A model generated the notes under the pieces. It saw nothing but the letters and a program-made list of their open reading frames with translations. It was not told the DNA's origin and made no database searches. A program made the translations under genes and the position numbers. A stretch of DNA of 64,000 bases, taken from contig NZ_JAASAD010000003.1 in NCBI RefSeq assembly GCF_012726175.1, positions 310,001 through 374,000 on the forward strand. The letters run 5' to 3'. Shown here piece by piece: positions 26,591 to 35,556 of this stretch (positions are counted from its first letter, which is position 1; each line of letters opens with the position of its first letter). The DNA is from Micromonospora sp. HNM0581. GTDB lineage: Bacteria; Actinomycetota; Actinomycetes; Mycobacteriales; Micromonosporaceae.

Positions 26591-27370
26591 TCAGCGGCTC
26601 CACTCCTGCTTGGCGGCGCGGACCAGCTTGTCCTTCAACTCGCGGGTGTGCCGGCGGCTCACCGGCAGCTCGGTACCGTCGACCACCACCACGTAACCGG
26701 AGTTGACCAGGCGCAGTTCGGCGATCAGCCGCAGCCGCACCAGGTACGACCGGTGGATCCGGACGAACCCGGCGTCGGCCCACCGTTCGGCGAGCGTGGC
26801 CAGCGGCACCCGCACCAGGTGCGACCCGTCCGCTGTGTGCAGCCTGGCGTAGTCGCCCTGTGCCTCGACCCACCGGACAGCGGACCGGGGCAGCATCCGG
26901 GTGGTGCCGGCCAGCTCGACCGGGATGGTGGGATCCACCTCGGCCCGGGCCAGCGCGGCGGGATGGCTCGGCACGACCCGGGAGCCGACCACGCGGCGCA
27001 GCGCCTCGGCCAGCCGCTCCGCACGTACCGGCTTGCGCACGTAGTCGGTGGCACCCACGTCGAAGGCGTCGGCTGCGCCGTCGTCGTACGCGGTGACGAA
27101 GACGATCGCCGGAGGCCGGGCGAAACGGCGCAGCACCCGGGCCAGCTCCATGCCGTCGAGGCCGGGCATCCGGATGTCCAGGAAGACCACGTCCACGTCG
27201 TCGTCTCGGAGCACCCGCAGTGCCTCGGTGGCGTCGCCGGCAGTGTGCAACCGGGCCACCCGAGAATCGGCCCGCAGGTGGTACGCCAACTCGTCCAGCG
27301 CCGGTGGCTCGTCGTCCACCGCCAGCACCCGCAGGAAACCGGTGACGGGGGTCGGGCCGGCGCCGGTCAC
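26591..27370 (-). CDS. LytTR-type response regulator
   Basis: 259 residues. REC domain: acidic pocket VDDEP, phospho-acceptor Asp in VVFLDIRMPGLDG, the Thr in FVTAYDD and Lys in YVRKPV. A LytTR DNA-binding domain fills the C-terminal 100 residues (WVEAQGDYARLHTADGSHLV, then FVRIHRSYLVRL and VSRRHTRELKDKL). It overlaps the kinase gene upstream by 4 bp. It very likely responds to that kinase and regulates the symporter operon. Confidence 0.92.
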   Translation of the reverse strand: MTGAGPTPVTGFLRVLAVDDEPPALDELAYHLRADSRVARLHTAGDATEALRVLRDDDVDVVFLDIRMPGLDGMELARVLRRFARPPAIVFVTAYDDGAADAFDVGATDYVRKPVRAERLAEALRRVVGSRVVPSHPAALARAEVDPTIPVELAGTTRMLPRSAVRWVEAQGDYARLHTADGSHLVRVPLATLAERWADAGFVRIHRSYLVRLRLIAELRLVNSGYVVVVDGTELPVSRRHTRELKDKLVRAAKQEWSR

Positions 27371-28593
27371 GAACCGGCCCGTACACCGGGGTGGAACTTC
27401 GGCACCCGCATGCTCACCTTCGTGCCCGAGCCGACACCGGTGTCGACGACCAGGCCGAAGCCGTCACCGAAGACCGAGCGCAGACGCTCGTCGACGTTCG
27501 ACAGGCCGACGTGCTGTCCCGGATCGTCACCCGGGTCGCCGCTCGACCCGGCCAGTTCGGCGATCCCCGCGGTGAGCGTGGCGGGATCCATGCCCACTCC
27601 GTCGTCCTCCACCGTTATGTGGCATTCGGCGCCCGCGTCCCGGGCCTCGATGCTCACCATGCCCGTGCCCGGCTTACGCGACAACCCGTGGCGTACCGCG
27701 TTCTCGACAAGTGGTTGCAGGCACAGGAACGGCAGGGTCACCGGCAGCACCTCGGGGGCGATCTGAAGCCGCACCTGGAGCCGGTCACCGAACCTGGCCC
27801 GTTCGATGGTCAGGTAGCGGTCGATCGAACGCAGTTCCTCGGCCAGCGTGGTGAACTCCCCATGTGCCCGGAAGGAGTAGCGGGTGAACTCGGCGAACTC
27901 CAGGATCAGCTCCCGGGCCCGCTCCGGATCGGTGCGGACGAAGGAGCCGATCGCGGTCAGCGCGTTGTAGATGAAGTGAGGGCTGATCTGGGCACGCAGC
28001 GCGCGTACCTCGGCCCGGGCCAGGCGTTCCCGGGACGAGTCCAACTCGGCCAGCGCCAGCTGGCTGCCGGCCCAGTGCGCGGTCTCCAGGGTGGCCTGGA
28101 CCAGACCGGGTGCCGGTGCACCGTCGGTGACGGCGACAAGCGCACCGGTGATCCGGCCCGACGCACCGCCGAGTGGTGCCACCACCGCACCGCGGACCGG
28201 GCAGTCGATCCGGTCGCAGGTCAGCTCCGCCTCCCCGAGCACGGTGGAGCGCTCGGAGGCGATCACCCGCCGGGCGGCGGCACGCAACTGCTTCCGGTGG
28301 TGCGCGCCGCGTCCGTCGAGCGCGAGCAGGTCGGCGGTGTCGGCCAACGCCAGCCCTTCCGCGCCGACCAGGGTACGCAGGTGACGGGCGGCCTTCGCCG
28401 CGCCGGCCGGGTTCAGCCCGGCCCGCAGCGGTTCGGCCGCCAGCCCGGCGGTGTGCAGCACCTCGTAGGTGGCCCGTTGCCCGGGGGTGGCGATGCCGCG
28501 CCGCCCCCGCAGCCGGCCGACCGCGTACAACGCCCCGGCCAGCACGCTGACCAGGGAGAAGACGCCGATCACGGCAGAGATGCTGCCACCCAC
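27367..28593 (-). CDS. LytS-type sensor histidine kinase
   Basis: 408 residues from GTG at 28593, which leaves space after the upstream glycosylphosphotransferase. One membrane helix at about 6-25 (ISAVIGVFSLVSVLAGALYAV shape), a GAF-like middle (about 60-205), then the His_kinase domain of the LytS class: RALRAQISPHFIYNALTAIG with the phospho-His, LCLQPLVENAVRHGLS (N-box) and VEDDGVGMDP (G1). LytS-type kinases with LytTR regulators often sense extracellular pyruvate or carboxylates. That fits the acetate-type symporter next door, by inference. Confidence 0.87.
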   Translation of the reverse strand: MGGSISAVIGVFSLVSVLAGALYAVGRLRGRRGIATPGQRATYEVLHTAGLAAEPLRAGLNPAGAAKAARHLRTLVGAEGLALADTADLLALDGRGAHHRKQLRAAARRVIASERSTVLGEAELTCDRIDCPVRGAVVAPLGGASGRITGALVAVTDGAPAPGLVQATLETAHWAGSQLALAELDSSRERLARAEVRALRAQISPHFIYNALTAIGSFVRTDPERARELILEFAEFTRYSFRAHGEFTTLAEELRSIDRYLTIERARFGDRLQVRLQIAPEVLPVTLPFLCLQPLVENAVRHGLSRKPGTGMVSIEARDAGAECHITVEDDGVGMDPATLTAGIAELAGSSGDPGDDPGQHVGLSNVDERLRSVFGDGFGLVVDTGVGSGTKVSMRVPKFHPGVRAGS

Positions 28594-28643
28594 GTCGACG
28601 ATCCTGCTGGCTGCGGACGCTGCGGGGAAGGGGTGGGCGCCGG

Positions 28644-30230
28644 TCAGTACGCACCCTTGCGGGCGACCACCACACCGACGGTGCGCCACAGGATGCTCAG
28701 GTCGTACGCCAGCGACCAGTTGTCGACGTAGTACAGGTCCAACCGGACAGCCTCGTCCCAGGAGAGATCGGAGCGGCCGGACACCTGCCACAGCCCGGTC
28801 ATACCTGGGCGCACCAGCAGCCGGCGTCGCACGTCACCGAGGAAGTCGCCGTCGTCGGCGGGCAGCGGACGGGGCCCGACCAGCGACATCTCACCCTTCA
28901 GCACGTTGATCAACTGCGGTAGCTCGTCGAGCGACGAGGCGCGCAGGAAGCGGCCTACCGGGAAGACCCGGGGGTCCTGCTTCATCTTGAACAACATGCC
29001 GTCGGTCTCGTTCTGGTCGACCAGGCTGGCCAGCCGGTCCTCCGCGTCGACGTACATGGTGCGGAACTTCCACACCCGGAAGGTGCGACCCTCGTGACCC
29101 ACCCGGGGCTGACGGAAGAAGACCGGACCAGGGTCGGAGACCCGGATGGCGATGGCGATGGCGATGAAGACGGGGATCAGCGCGAGCAGCCCGAGGCCGG
29201 CGGCGACCCGGTCCATCATGCTCTTGGCCAGCAGTGCCGGCCCGGACAGGGTGGGTTCCTCGACATGCAGCAGCGGCAGGCCCTCGATCGGGCGGATGTG
29301 CACCCGGGGACCGGCGATGTCGGTCAGTTGCGGTGCCACCACCAGATCGACTCCGGAGCCCTCCAACTGCCAGGCCAGGCGGCGCAGCTCACCGGGCTCG
29401 GCGCTGGCCGAGCCACAGACCGCGATGGTGTCCGCGCCCATCTCGCGTACCAGGGCCAGCACGTCGCGGCCCGCGTACACCGGGACCGGGGTTTGTACCC
29501 CCTTGGCCGCCGCGTACCCGTCGGTGATGTGGATGGCGACCGGAACGAGCCCGGCGGCCGGGGTGCGGGTGACCGCCGTGTACACCTCCAGGCATTCCGG
29601 CAGGGTACCGACGAGCACCATCCGGTGCGCCGCCTGCTGGATGTTACGTCGGACGGTGTGCAGCACGAAACGGGCCAGAATCCGACCGAGCAGGATGAGC
29701 AGCAGCGCCAGCAGCAGCGCGGTGCCGACGGTGAACCGGGACAGGTCGGTCTTGGTGGCGAAGGCGAGGAACGACAGTGCCGCACAGACGGCCACCCCGG
29801 CCCGGATGACCCGTTTGAACTCGTCCGGCCCGAGCCCCAGATATCGTCGGTCGTAGGCGCCGTTGAACCAGAGAATGGCCAGCCAGCCGAGCGGCAACAG
29901 CAGGAAAGCGACCGTGTAGAACCAGGTCGGGTCGTTTTGGGCCTGGTGGAAACCTGCGGTGGCCTGATCGAAGGTGCGGATCGCCGTGTGGCTGGCGAAG
30001 GCCACCGCAGCGAAGTCGAGGAGCAACAGGATCGCCGTGTAGGGCCGATGCCATCGCGACACCCGCCGCCGGGCTCGGGCCCACGCCGATCGGGGTACGC
30101 CGTTCGGGGACGGCGAATTCGGCGGCTGGATCTCGAAGCTGTCGACGTGCCGCACGAGTCTGCTCCGGCCTTCGTTGGTAACCGGGCGCTGGAGGCTAGC
30201 CGTCACCTCACCCATGTCCTCCCGCATCAC
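28644..30230 (-). CDS. polyprenyl glycosylphosphotransferase (WbaP/WcaJ type)
   Basis: 528 residues. Five N-terminal membrane helices (starting AILLLLDFAAVAFA), a CoA-binding-like middle, a further helix, then the catalytic Bac_transf domain: KSMMDRVAAGLGLLALIPVF, PRVGHEGRTFRVWKFRTMY, RASSLDELPQLINVLKGEMS, LVGPRPLP, RPGMTGLWQVSGRS. It starts an exported polysaccharide by moving a sugar-1-phosphate onto undecaprenyl phosphate. No polymer cluster follows directly, but other envelope genes are close. Confidence 0.92.
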   Translation of the reverse strand: MMREDMGEVTASLQRPVTNEGRSRLVRHVDSFEIQPPNSPSPNGVPRSAWARARRRVSRWHRPYTAILLLLDFAAVAFASHTAIRTFDQATAGFHQAQNDPTWFYTVAFLLLPLGWLAILWFNGAYDRRYLGLGPDEFKRVIRAGVAVCAALSFLAFATKTDLSRFTVGTALLLALLLILLGRILARFVLHTVRRNIQQAAHRMVLVGTLPECLEVYTAVTRTPAAGLVPVAIHITDGYAAAKGVQTPVPVYAGRDVLALVREMGADTIAVCGSASAEPGELRRLAWQLEGSGVDLVVAPQLTDIAGPRVHIRPIEGLPLLHVEEPTLSGPALLAKSMMDRVAAGLGLLALIPVFIAIAIAIRVSDPGPVFFRQPRVGHEGRTFRVWKFRTMYVDAEDRLASLVDQNETDGMLFKMKQDPRVFPVGRFLRASSLDELPQLINVLKGEMSLVGPRPLPADDGDFLGDVRRRLLVRPGMTGLWQVSGRSDLSWDEAVRLDLYYVDNWSLAYDLSILWRTVGVVVARKGAY

Positions 30231-30386
30231 CCGCAGCGTTCACTCGCCGTGACCGCCCGGGTCGCCCACCGTTCCAGATTCCCACGCGAGTTCCGTTCGT
30301 CGCCGACCCTAGGGTCATTGCGCGGCGGCCACCTACCGCCTGGGATCTGGCCGGCCCCATGCCATTCGGAAGCCGGGGACCGGGCC

Positions 30387-30392
30387 ACTATA
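30387..30392 (-). promoter_or_regulatory. -10-like element upstream of the glycosylphosphotransferase
   Basis: TATAGT on the minus strand, the best -10 match in the 250-bp gap, about 155 bp before the start codon. A perfect 12-bp palindrome GACCCTAGGGTC (30305-30316) lies between it and the gene and could be an operator. No convincing -35. Confidence 0.3.
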
Positions 30393-30480
30393 CCGATGGA
30401 TGGCGGCCCGGGTAGAGCGCCGGACCGGTGGTTGCGCACCGCCCGTCCGGTTCCGCTCCGTAATCAGTGAGTGGTGTTAC

Positions 30481-31341
30481 TCACCGTACGAGTCGGGACA
30501 ACCGTCGGTCAGCGAGCGGCTTCCCGCCCGTCTGGCACGTCGGACAGTACTGAAGGCTGGAATCGGCGAACGAGACCTCCCGGACCGTGTCGCCGCAGAC
30601 CGGACAGGGCAGCCCGCAGCGGGCGTGCACCTTGAGGCCGGAGCGCTTCTCGCCCTTCAGCTCCGCCGCCCGCTGCCCCAGCGACCGGGTCACCGCGTCG
30701 CCGAGCACCCGCCGGGTCGCCGCGTGCAGGGTCGCCATCTGGTCGTCGGTCAGCCGGTCGGTCAACGCGAACGGCGACAGCTTCGCGGCGTGCAGGATCT
30801 CGTCGGAGTACGCGTTGCCGACCCCGCCGAGCACCGACTGGTCGGTGAGCACGCCCTTGACCTGTCCCCGCCGCCCGCGCAGGGCGCCGGTGAAGGTGGC
30901 CAGGTCGGCGGAGAGTGCGTCCGGGCCGAGCTTGGCCACCCCGGGCACCGCCTGCGGGTCCGTCACCAGGTAGGCGGCGAGCTTCTTCTGCGTACCCGCC
31001 TCGGTCAGGTCGAAGCCGGAGCCGTCGTCGAGGCGTACCCGGATCGCGATCGGTCCCTTCCCGGGTCGCAGTGGAGCGGCCGAGGCGAACGCCTCCCGGT
31101 AGTGCAGCCAACCGGCGCGGGCCAGGTGGACCACCAGGTGCAGGCCGCCGTCGAAGACCACGTCGAGGAACTTGCCGTACCGTCGGGCATCGGTCACGGC
31201 CCGGCCCGCGACGGCGGTCGGCGCCGGATCGTAAGTCTTCAGGGCGCTGATCGCGGCTACCTCCAGGCGGTCGACCCGTCGACCCACCGCGCGTTGTCGC
31301 AGGTAACCGGCGAGCGCCTCCACCTCCGGAAGTTCGGGCAT
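30481..31341 (-). CDS. Fpg/Nei family DNA glycosylase
   Basis: 286 residues. The protein begins MPELPEVEALAGYL, with the catalytic N-terminal Pro2 and Glu3. Conserved internal segments are LVVHLARAGWLHY, the helix-two-turn-helix region VLTDQSVLGGVGNAYSDEIL, and a C-terminal zinc finger (CGLPCPVCGDTV with CPTCQTGGKPL). These enzymes excise oxidised bases and nick the DNA. Divergent from a glycosyltransferase with only 24 bp between the starts. Confidence 0.93.
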   Translation of the reverse strand: MPELPEVEALAGYLRQRAVGRRVDRLEVAAISALKTYDPAPTAVAGRAVTDARRYGKFLDVVFDGGLHLVVHLARAGWLHYREAFASAAPLRPGKGPIAIRVRLDDGSGFDLTEAGTQKKLAAYLVTDPQAVPGVAKLGPDALSADLATFTGALRGRRGQVKGVLTDQSVLGGVGNAYSDEILHAAKLSPFALTDRLTDDQMATLHAATRRVLGDAVTRSLGQRAAELKGEKRSGLKVHARCGLPCPVCGDTVREVSFADSSLQYCPTCQTGGKPLADRRLSRLVR

Positions 31342-31365
31342 CGTCCAACGGTAGCCTTCTTTTCC

Positions 31366-32532
31366 GTGAGAATCGTGGTGGCGCACAACCGGTACCGGGA
31401 AGCTCAGCCCTCCGGTGAGAACACCATCGTCGACGCCGAGATCGCCCAGCTCACCGCGGCTGGGGTGGAGGTGCTGCCGTTCCTGCGCAGCTCCGACGAG
31501 ATCCCTACCATGCCGAAGACGGCGAAGGCGCTGCTGCCGATCTCCCCGATCTACGCTCCCCGCGCCCAGCAGGAGCTGGCCCGGCTGCTCACCGAGCACC
31601 GGCCGGACGCGCTGCACCTGCACAACCCGTACCCGCTGCTCTCGCCCTGGGTGGTGCGGACGGCGCATAAGCACGGCGTGCCGGTGGTGCAGACGGTGCA
31701 CAACTACCGGCAGGTCTGCTCGTCGGGGGTGTACTTCCGCGACGGCGCGATCTGCCAGGACTGCAAGGGCCGGGCGTTCGGCCTGCCGGCGATCAGGAAC
31801 CGCTGCTACCGGGGTTCGGCCGCGCAGAGCGCCCTGATGGCGACGACCCTGGCCGTGCACCGCCCCACCTGGCGCTCGGTGGACCGGTTCATCGCGCTCA
31901 CCTCACAGATCGCCACCCACCTGCGCGAGTACGGCATCCCCGACGAGCGGATCGTGGTCAAGCCGAACGGCATCCCCGACCCCGGCCGCCCCGCCCCGCT
32001 CGGCGAGGGCTTCTTCTTCCTGGGTCGGCTGTCCCCGGAGAAGGGCCTCGGCCTGCTGCTGGACGCCTGGCGGCGACACCCCGACGGCTCCCTCGGGCCG
32101 CTGCGCATCGCCGGGGACGGCGAGCTGCGTCACCTGGCGGAGGCCGCCGCCGTCGAACGCGCCGACGTGACGTACCTGGGCCCGCTGGACCGCGACGGCG
32201 TACGGGCCACCATGGCCCGGTCCGCCGTGGTGGTCGCCGCCTCGCTCTGGCACGACGTCCTGCCGACCGTGATCATCGAGGCGATGGCGAGCGGGCGGCC
32301 GGTCCTCGGCACCGACCTGGGCGGCATCCCCTACCTGGTGGGGGCCGACGACCTGGCCGGGGCGGTCGGCTGGGTGGTGCCCGCCGACCCGGCCGCGATG
32401 GCCGCCGCCCTGCCGGTCGCGGCGGCCGGTGCCGCCGCCCTGTCGGCCCCGGCCCGGTTGCGCTACGAGCGCACCTTCCACCCCGACGTGGTCACCAAAC
32501 GACTGATCGACGTGTACGCCTCGCTCGCCTGA
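31366..32532 (+). CDS. GT4-family glycosyltransferase
   Basis: 388 residues from GTG at 31366. GT-B fold: N-terminal acceptor domain (RIVVAHNRYREAQPSGEN, LHLHNPYPLLSPWVV, VVQTVHNYRQVCSSGVYFR) and donor-binding C-terminal domain (FFLGRLSPEKGLGLLLDAW, then VIIEAMASGRPVLGTDLGG with the EX7E-like donor motif). A Cys-rich insert DGAICQDCKGRAFGLPAIRN is typical of a cell-wall/exopolysaccharide subgroup. TAGCCT about 8 nt before the start suggests a near-leaderless message. Sugar specificity unknown. Confidence 0.9.
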   Translation: MRIVVAHNRYREAQPSGENTIVDAEIAQLTAAGVEVLPFLRSSDEIPTMPKTAKALLPISPIYAPRAQQELARLLTEHRPDALHLHNPYPLLSPWVVRTAHKHGVPVVQTVHNYRQVCSSGVYFRDGAICQDCKGRAFGLPAIRNRCYRGSAAQSALMATTLAVHRPTWRSVDRFIALTSQIATHLREYGIPDERIVVKPNGIPDPGRPAPLGEGFFFLGRLSPEKGLGLLLDAWRRHPDGSLGPLRIAGDGELRHLAEAAAVERADVTYLGPLDRDGVRATMARSAVVVAASLWHDVLPTVIIEAMASGRPVLGTDLGGIPYLVGADDLAGAVGWVVPADPAAMAAALPVAAAGAAALSAPARLRYERTFHPDVVTKRLIDVYASLA

Positions 32533-32599
32533 GCGTCGGTGCGGCGAGCGATTGCGCTCCGTGCGCCGCTCAGAGAGACGCCGGGTTGGTGTCGCGCGG

Positions 32600-32743
32600 T
32601 CAGTCGGCGCCAGGTAGCCAACTCCTGGACTGATGGGCGGCTGCCTTGACCGCCGACAGCCAGAGGACTACGCCGAGTACCGCTACTCCCGAGAGGCATG
32701 TCCATACCAGGCTCGGCGAAAACCGGATGTAGCCTTGTTGCAT
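32600..32743 (-). CDS. small single-helix membrane protein
   Basis: 47 residues, starting MQQGYIRFSPSLVW, with one clear membrane helix (about 12-32, CLSGVAVLGVVLWLSAV) and a polar tail ending HQSRSWLPGAD. It lies between the GT4 gene and the CDP-alcohol transferase operon, on the minus strand. No good ribosome-binding site; leaderless start possible. Only the helix and the lack of competing genes support it. Confidence 0.35.
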   Translation of the reverse strand: MQQGYIRFSPSLVWTCLSGVAVLGVVLWLSAVKAAAHQSRSWLPGAD

Positions 32744-32827
32744 TTACAGGAATGGTGGCGGGTCCTGGCTGGGTCCGTCAACCTCATCTCAGGTGGCTGA
32801 CCTGCGCCGATGTGGTGCGTACCGACG

Positions 32828-33544
32828 TCAGCGGAGGCTGGCGCGGGCGGAGAAGGCGATGCTGGCGAGCAGGAAGCCACCGTTGACGATGGTGAAGGCC
32901 ACCACGACCCAGAGAACCAGGGCCGGGGCGAGGGCCAGCACCAGAGCCGCCACGAAGATCACCGCGCCGTAGTCGCGGATCAGCTTGACCAGGCGTACGG
33001 GCGGGCTGGTCGAGGTGACCATGCTGGCCGCGTTCGGACCAGCCTGCATCACCGAGGTGACGAGGTTGACCATCCAGGTGCCGGCGAACGCCGCCACCAA
33101 CCAGGTCGGCGTTGCCGGCCGCTGCGCCACGGCGGTGGCGGACAGGGCGGCGACCAGGGCGATCTGGGCGGCCACGTCGCACAGCACGTCGACTCGGGCG
33201 CCCGCCGTGCTGCCCTGGCCGGTCACCCGGGCCAGCTGACCGTCGGCGCAGTCCAGGGCGTACGCGATCTGCCAGCCGAAGAGCGCGACCAGCCCGACCA
33301 CCGGAGCCGGCACGTCCCCGGCGGCGACCGGGCCGGCGAGTGCGACCACGGTCACCGAGGTGGCCAGCCCGAGTAGCAGGTTGGTGATGGTCAGTGCGGT
33401 CGGCCGGAGCCCGAGACGCTGGGCGATCAGCGCGAAGACCGCGCCGATCCACTGGCTGACCGACTCGCTGAACAGGCCACCGCCCCGGTTCACCCGGTGG
33501 AAGTCGGCGACCGTGGGGCGGGACGGGTCAACCAAGGTGCTCAC
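32828..33544 (-). CDS. CDP-alcohol phosphatidyltransferase family protein
   Basis: 238 residues from GTG at 33544, overlapping the upstream stop by 17 bp. The complete catalytic motif D-x2-DG-x2-AR-x8-G-x3-D-x3-D is present (D98, D101, G102, A105, R106, G115, D119, D123). Six membrane helices. The enzyme displaces CMP from a CDP-alcohol onto an acceptor alcohol. Third gene of a tight operon with a nucleotidyltransferase and a G1P-dehydrogenase-like enzyme, which suggests the donor is a CDP-polyol made by those two. Confidence 0.9.
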   Translation of the reverse strand: MSTLVDPSRPTVADFHRVNRGGGLFSESVSQWIGAVFALIAQRLGLRPTALTITNLLLGLATSVTVVALAGPVAAGDVPAPVVGLVALFGWQIAYALDCADGQLARVTGQGSTAGARVDVLCDVAAQIALVAALSATAVAQRPATPTWLVAAFAGTWMVNLVTSVMQAGPNAASMVTSTSPPVRLVKLIRDYGAVIFVAALVLALAPALVLWVVVAFTIVNGGFLLASIAFSARASLR

Positions 33545-34595
33545 GAAGGGCGTCAACGTAGTCTCCCAGCCGGGTACGAAGGTCGTCGGCGGACAGCGCC
33601 AGGTGTTCGAGGATCGTGTAACGGTCGGGCCGGGTACGGGGGGCGAAGGCCACCGCGTCGACGAACTGCGTGTCGGTGAGCCCGAGATCGACCGGTCGGG
33701 TGGACAGCCCGTGCCGGTGCAAGCAGCGGGCGAGCTGGCCGAAGCGTTCCAGGTCTCCCCGCAGGAAGGTGCAGAAGAGTGCGCCGAGCCCGACCTGCTC
33801 ACCGTGTGCGGCGGTGCTCGGGAAGAGGTGGTCGATGGCGTGCGAGATCTCATGGTCGCCGCCGCTCGCCGGCCGGCTCGAACCGCAGATCGACATCGAG
33901 ATGCCGCCCAGGATCAGCGCCTCAGCCAGCGTGATCAGGAACCCGTCATCAGTGATCTTGCCGGGGTGGTTGACCAGGGCCTCCGCCCCGGTACGGGCCA
34001 GCGTCACGGCAAGCCCGTCGATGGGCTCACCGCGTACCTGGTGAGCCAGTTCCCAGTCGGCGCAGGCGCTGAGATTGCTCACCGCGTCGCCGATGCCGGC
34101 CTGAGTCTGCCGGTCCGGTCCGTTCTCCACGAAGTCGAGGTCGACCAGTACGGCGATCGGGATGTGTACCCCGTAGGAGCCCTTGCCGCCCTCGTGGGAC
34201 AGCGACGCCACCGGAGAGGCGATTCCGTCGTTGGCGAGGCTCGTGGCCACGGTGACCATCGGGATGCCGTAGCGGGTGGCGGCGTACTTGGCGGTGTCGA
34301 TCGTCTTTCCGCCGCCGATGCCGATGACGGCGTCGTAGTTGCGACGGCGCAGCTGGTCGCCGAGCTCGTTGGCGGAGTCGACGCTGCCACCGGCGACGGT
34401 GAAAACGTCGGCAGACCCGAGTGAGGGGCGGCACAGCTCGACGATCTTCTCGCCCTGACCCGGGCCGACCACCACCGCGACGTCGCCGCCGCTGGAGATC
34501 CGACGGTCGGCCAGCAGCGCGCCGAGGTCGGCCACCGCGCCCCGGCGGACCTCGATCGACAGCGGTGTCGCGACGGTACGGGCTAGTAGCGGCAC
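33528..34595 (-). CDS. sn-glycerol-1-phosphate dehydrogenase-like iron-containing alcohol dehydrogenase
   Basis: 355 residues from GTG at 34595 (overlaps the upstream gene by 13 bp). NAD-binding glycine-rich loop AVIGIGGGKTIDTAKYAA and the segment VATSLANDGIASPVASL are diagnostic of the glycerol-1-phosphate dehydrogenase/EgsA branch. Metal ligands are likely Asp in GIGDAVSN and His residues in GGDHEISHAIDHLF and TAAHGEQVGLG. Archaeal G1P and bacterial AraM enzymes reduce dihydroxyacetone phosphate. Here it probably makes a polyol phosphate for the adjacent transferases. Confidence 0.85.
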   Translation of the reverse strand: MPLLARTVATPLSIEVRRGAVADLGALLADRRISSGGDVAVVVGPGQGEKIVELCRPSLGSADVFTVAGGSVDSANELGDQLRRRNYDAVIGIGGGKTIDTAKYAATRYGIPMVTVATSLANDGIASPVASLSHEGGKGSYGVHIPIAVLVDLDFVENGPDRQTQAGIGDAVSNLSACADWELAHQVRGEPIDGLAVTLARTGAEALVNHPGKITDDGFLITLAEALILGGISMSICGSSRPASGGDHEISHAIDHLFPSTAAHGEQVGLGALFCTFLRGDLERFGQLARCLHRHGLSTRPVDLGLTDTQFVDAVAFAPRTRPDRYTILEHLALSADDLRTRLGDYVDALREHLG

Positions 34596-35314
34596 GCGAT
34601 CTCCCGGGCCCGGGCCAGGTCGGTGTGGTTGTCGACCTCGACCCACGCCACGTCACCGATCGGTGCGGGCCGTACCTCCCCGCCACGGTCGGCGAACTCC
34701 TGGTAGCCGTCCTCGTAGTACAGGTTCGGGTCGCGCTGCCAGGTCACCGCCAGGGCGTCGGCGAGCGCCTCGGCGATGTGCGGTTCGATCAGGGCGGCCC
34801 CGATGTACTCGCCGTACGCCTCGGCCGGGTCCATGAGTTTGGTGATCCGGGTGAGTTGCCCAGCCGCGTTGAAGGTGGTTTTCATCTCCTCCTCGGCCAG
34901 CGGCTTGATGGTGTCGATCGCCAGCAGCAGGCCGGGCCCACGCTCGCTCAGCAGGGTCTTCTCCACGCTGACCGGGTGCACGGTGTCGCCGTTGACCAGT
35001 AGAACGCCCCGGGGGAACCAGTCGCGAGCCAGCCAGAGGGAGTAGGCGTTGTTCCACTCCTCGGCCTTGTCGTTGGGTACCAGCGTGATCGTGACGCCGT
35101 ACCGGTGTTCGAGGTCTGCCTGGCGTGCGCGGACGGCGTCCGCGGCGTAGCCGACCACCACCACGACCTCGGTGAGCCCCACCGCGGCCAGGTTGCGCAG
35201 CGCGATGTCGAGGATGGTGATCTCGCCGTCCACCGGCACCAGCGCTTTTGGCAGCGTGTCGGTGTACGGGCGCAGCCGACGGCCGGCGCCAGCTGCCAGC
35301 ACCATTCCGACCAT
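34583..35314 (-). CDS. sugar/polyol-phosphate nucleotidyltransferase
   Basis: 243 residues from ATG at 35314; an in-frame GTG at 35347 is an alternative. The nucleotidyltransferase signature GMVLAAGAGRRLRPYTDTLP with the KALVPVDG Lys, NDKAEEWNNAYSLWLA, LLVNGDTVH (metal-binding Asp) and VEVDNHTDLARAREI. The short single domain and the NNAYSLW motif resemble phosphocholine/LicC-like cytidylyltransferases. As first gene of the operon it would produce the CDP- or UDP-activated polyol that the phosphotransferase consumes. Substrate inferred from neighbours. Confidence 0.87.
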   Translation of the reverse strand: MVGMVLAAGAGRRLRPYTDTLPKALVPVDGEITILDIALRNLAAVGLTEVVVVVGYAADAVRARQADLEHRYGVTITLVPNDKAEEWNNAYSLWLARDWFPRGVLLVNGDTVHPVSVEKTLLSERGPGLLLAIDTIKPLAEEEMKTTFNAAGQLTRITKLMDPAEAYGEYIGAALIEPHIAEALADALAVTWQRDPNLYYEDGYQEFADRGGEVRPAPIGDVAWVEVDNHTDLARAREIACRY

Positions 35315-35556
35315 GCCAGCATCAGTTCCTGTTCTCGCAGCGTTCACCGAAGGAGGATAGCGCCGCCCGTGTCGGCGCTGCCGCCGGTCAACCCTGGCCA
35401 CCGCTCGCTACGACCGGCGCCGGCGCCGGCGAAGGGCACACCCTTCCGGGCCGTCGCACCCGCCGTGCGGGCCCGGTCACCCGACCGGTGGCTCAGGATG
35501 CGGACATCGCCGTGCCTTGCGCGTACGTCCCACTGCCGGCCGTACGCTGAACAGCC

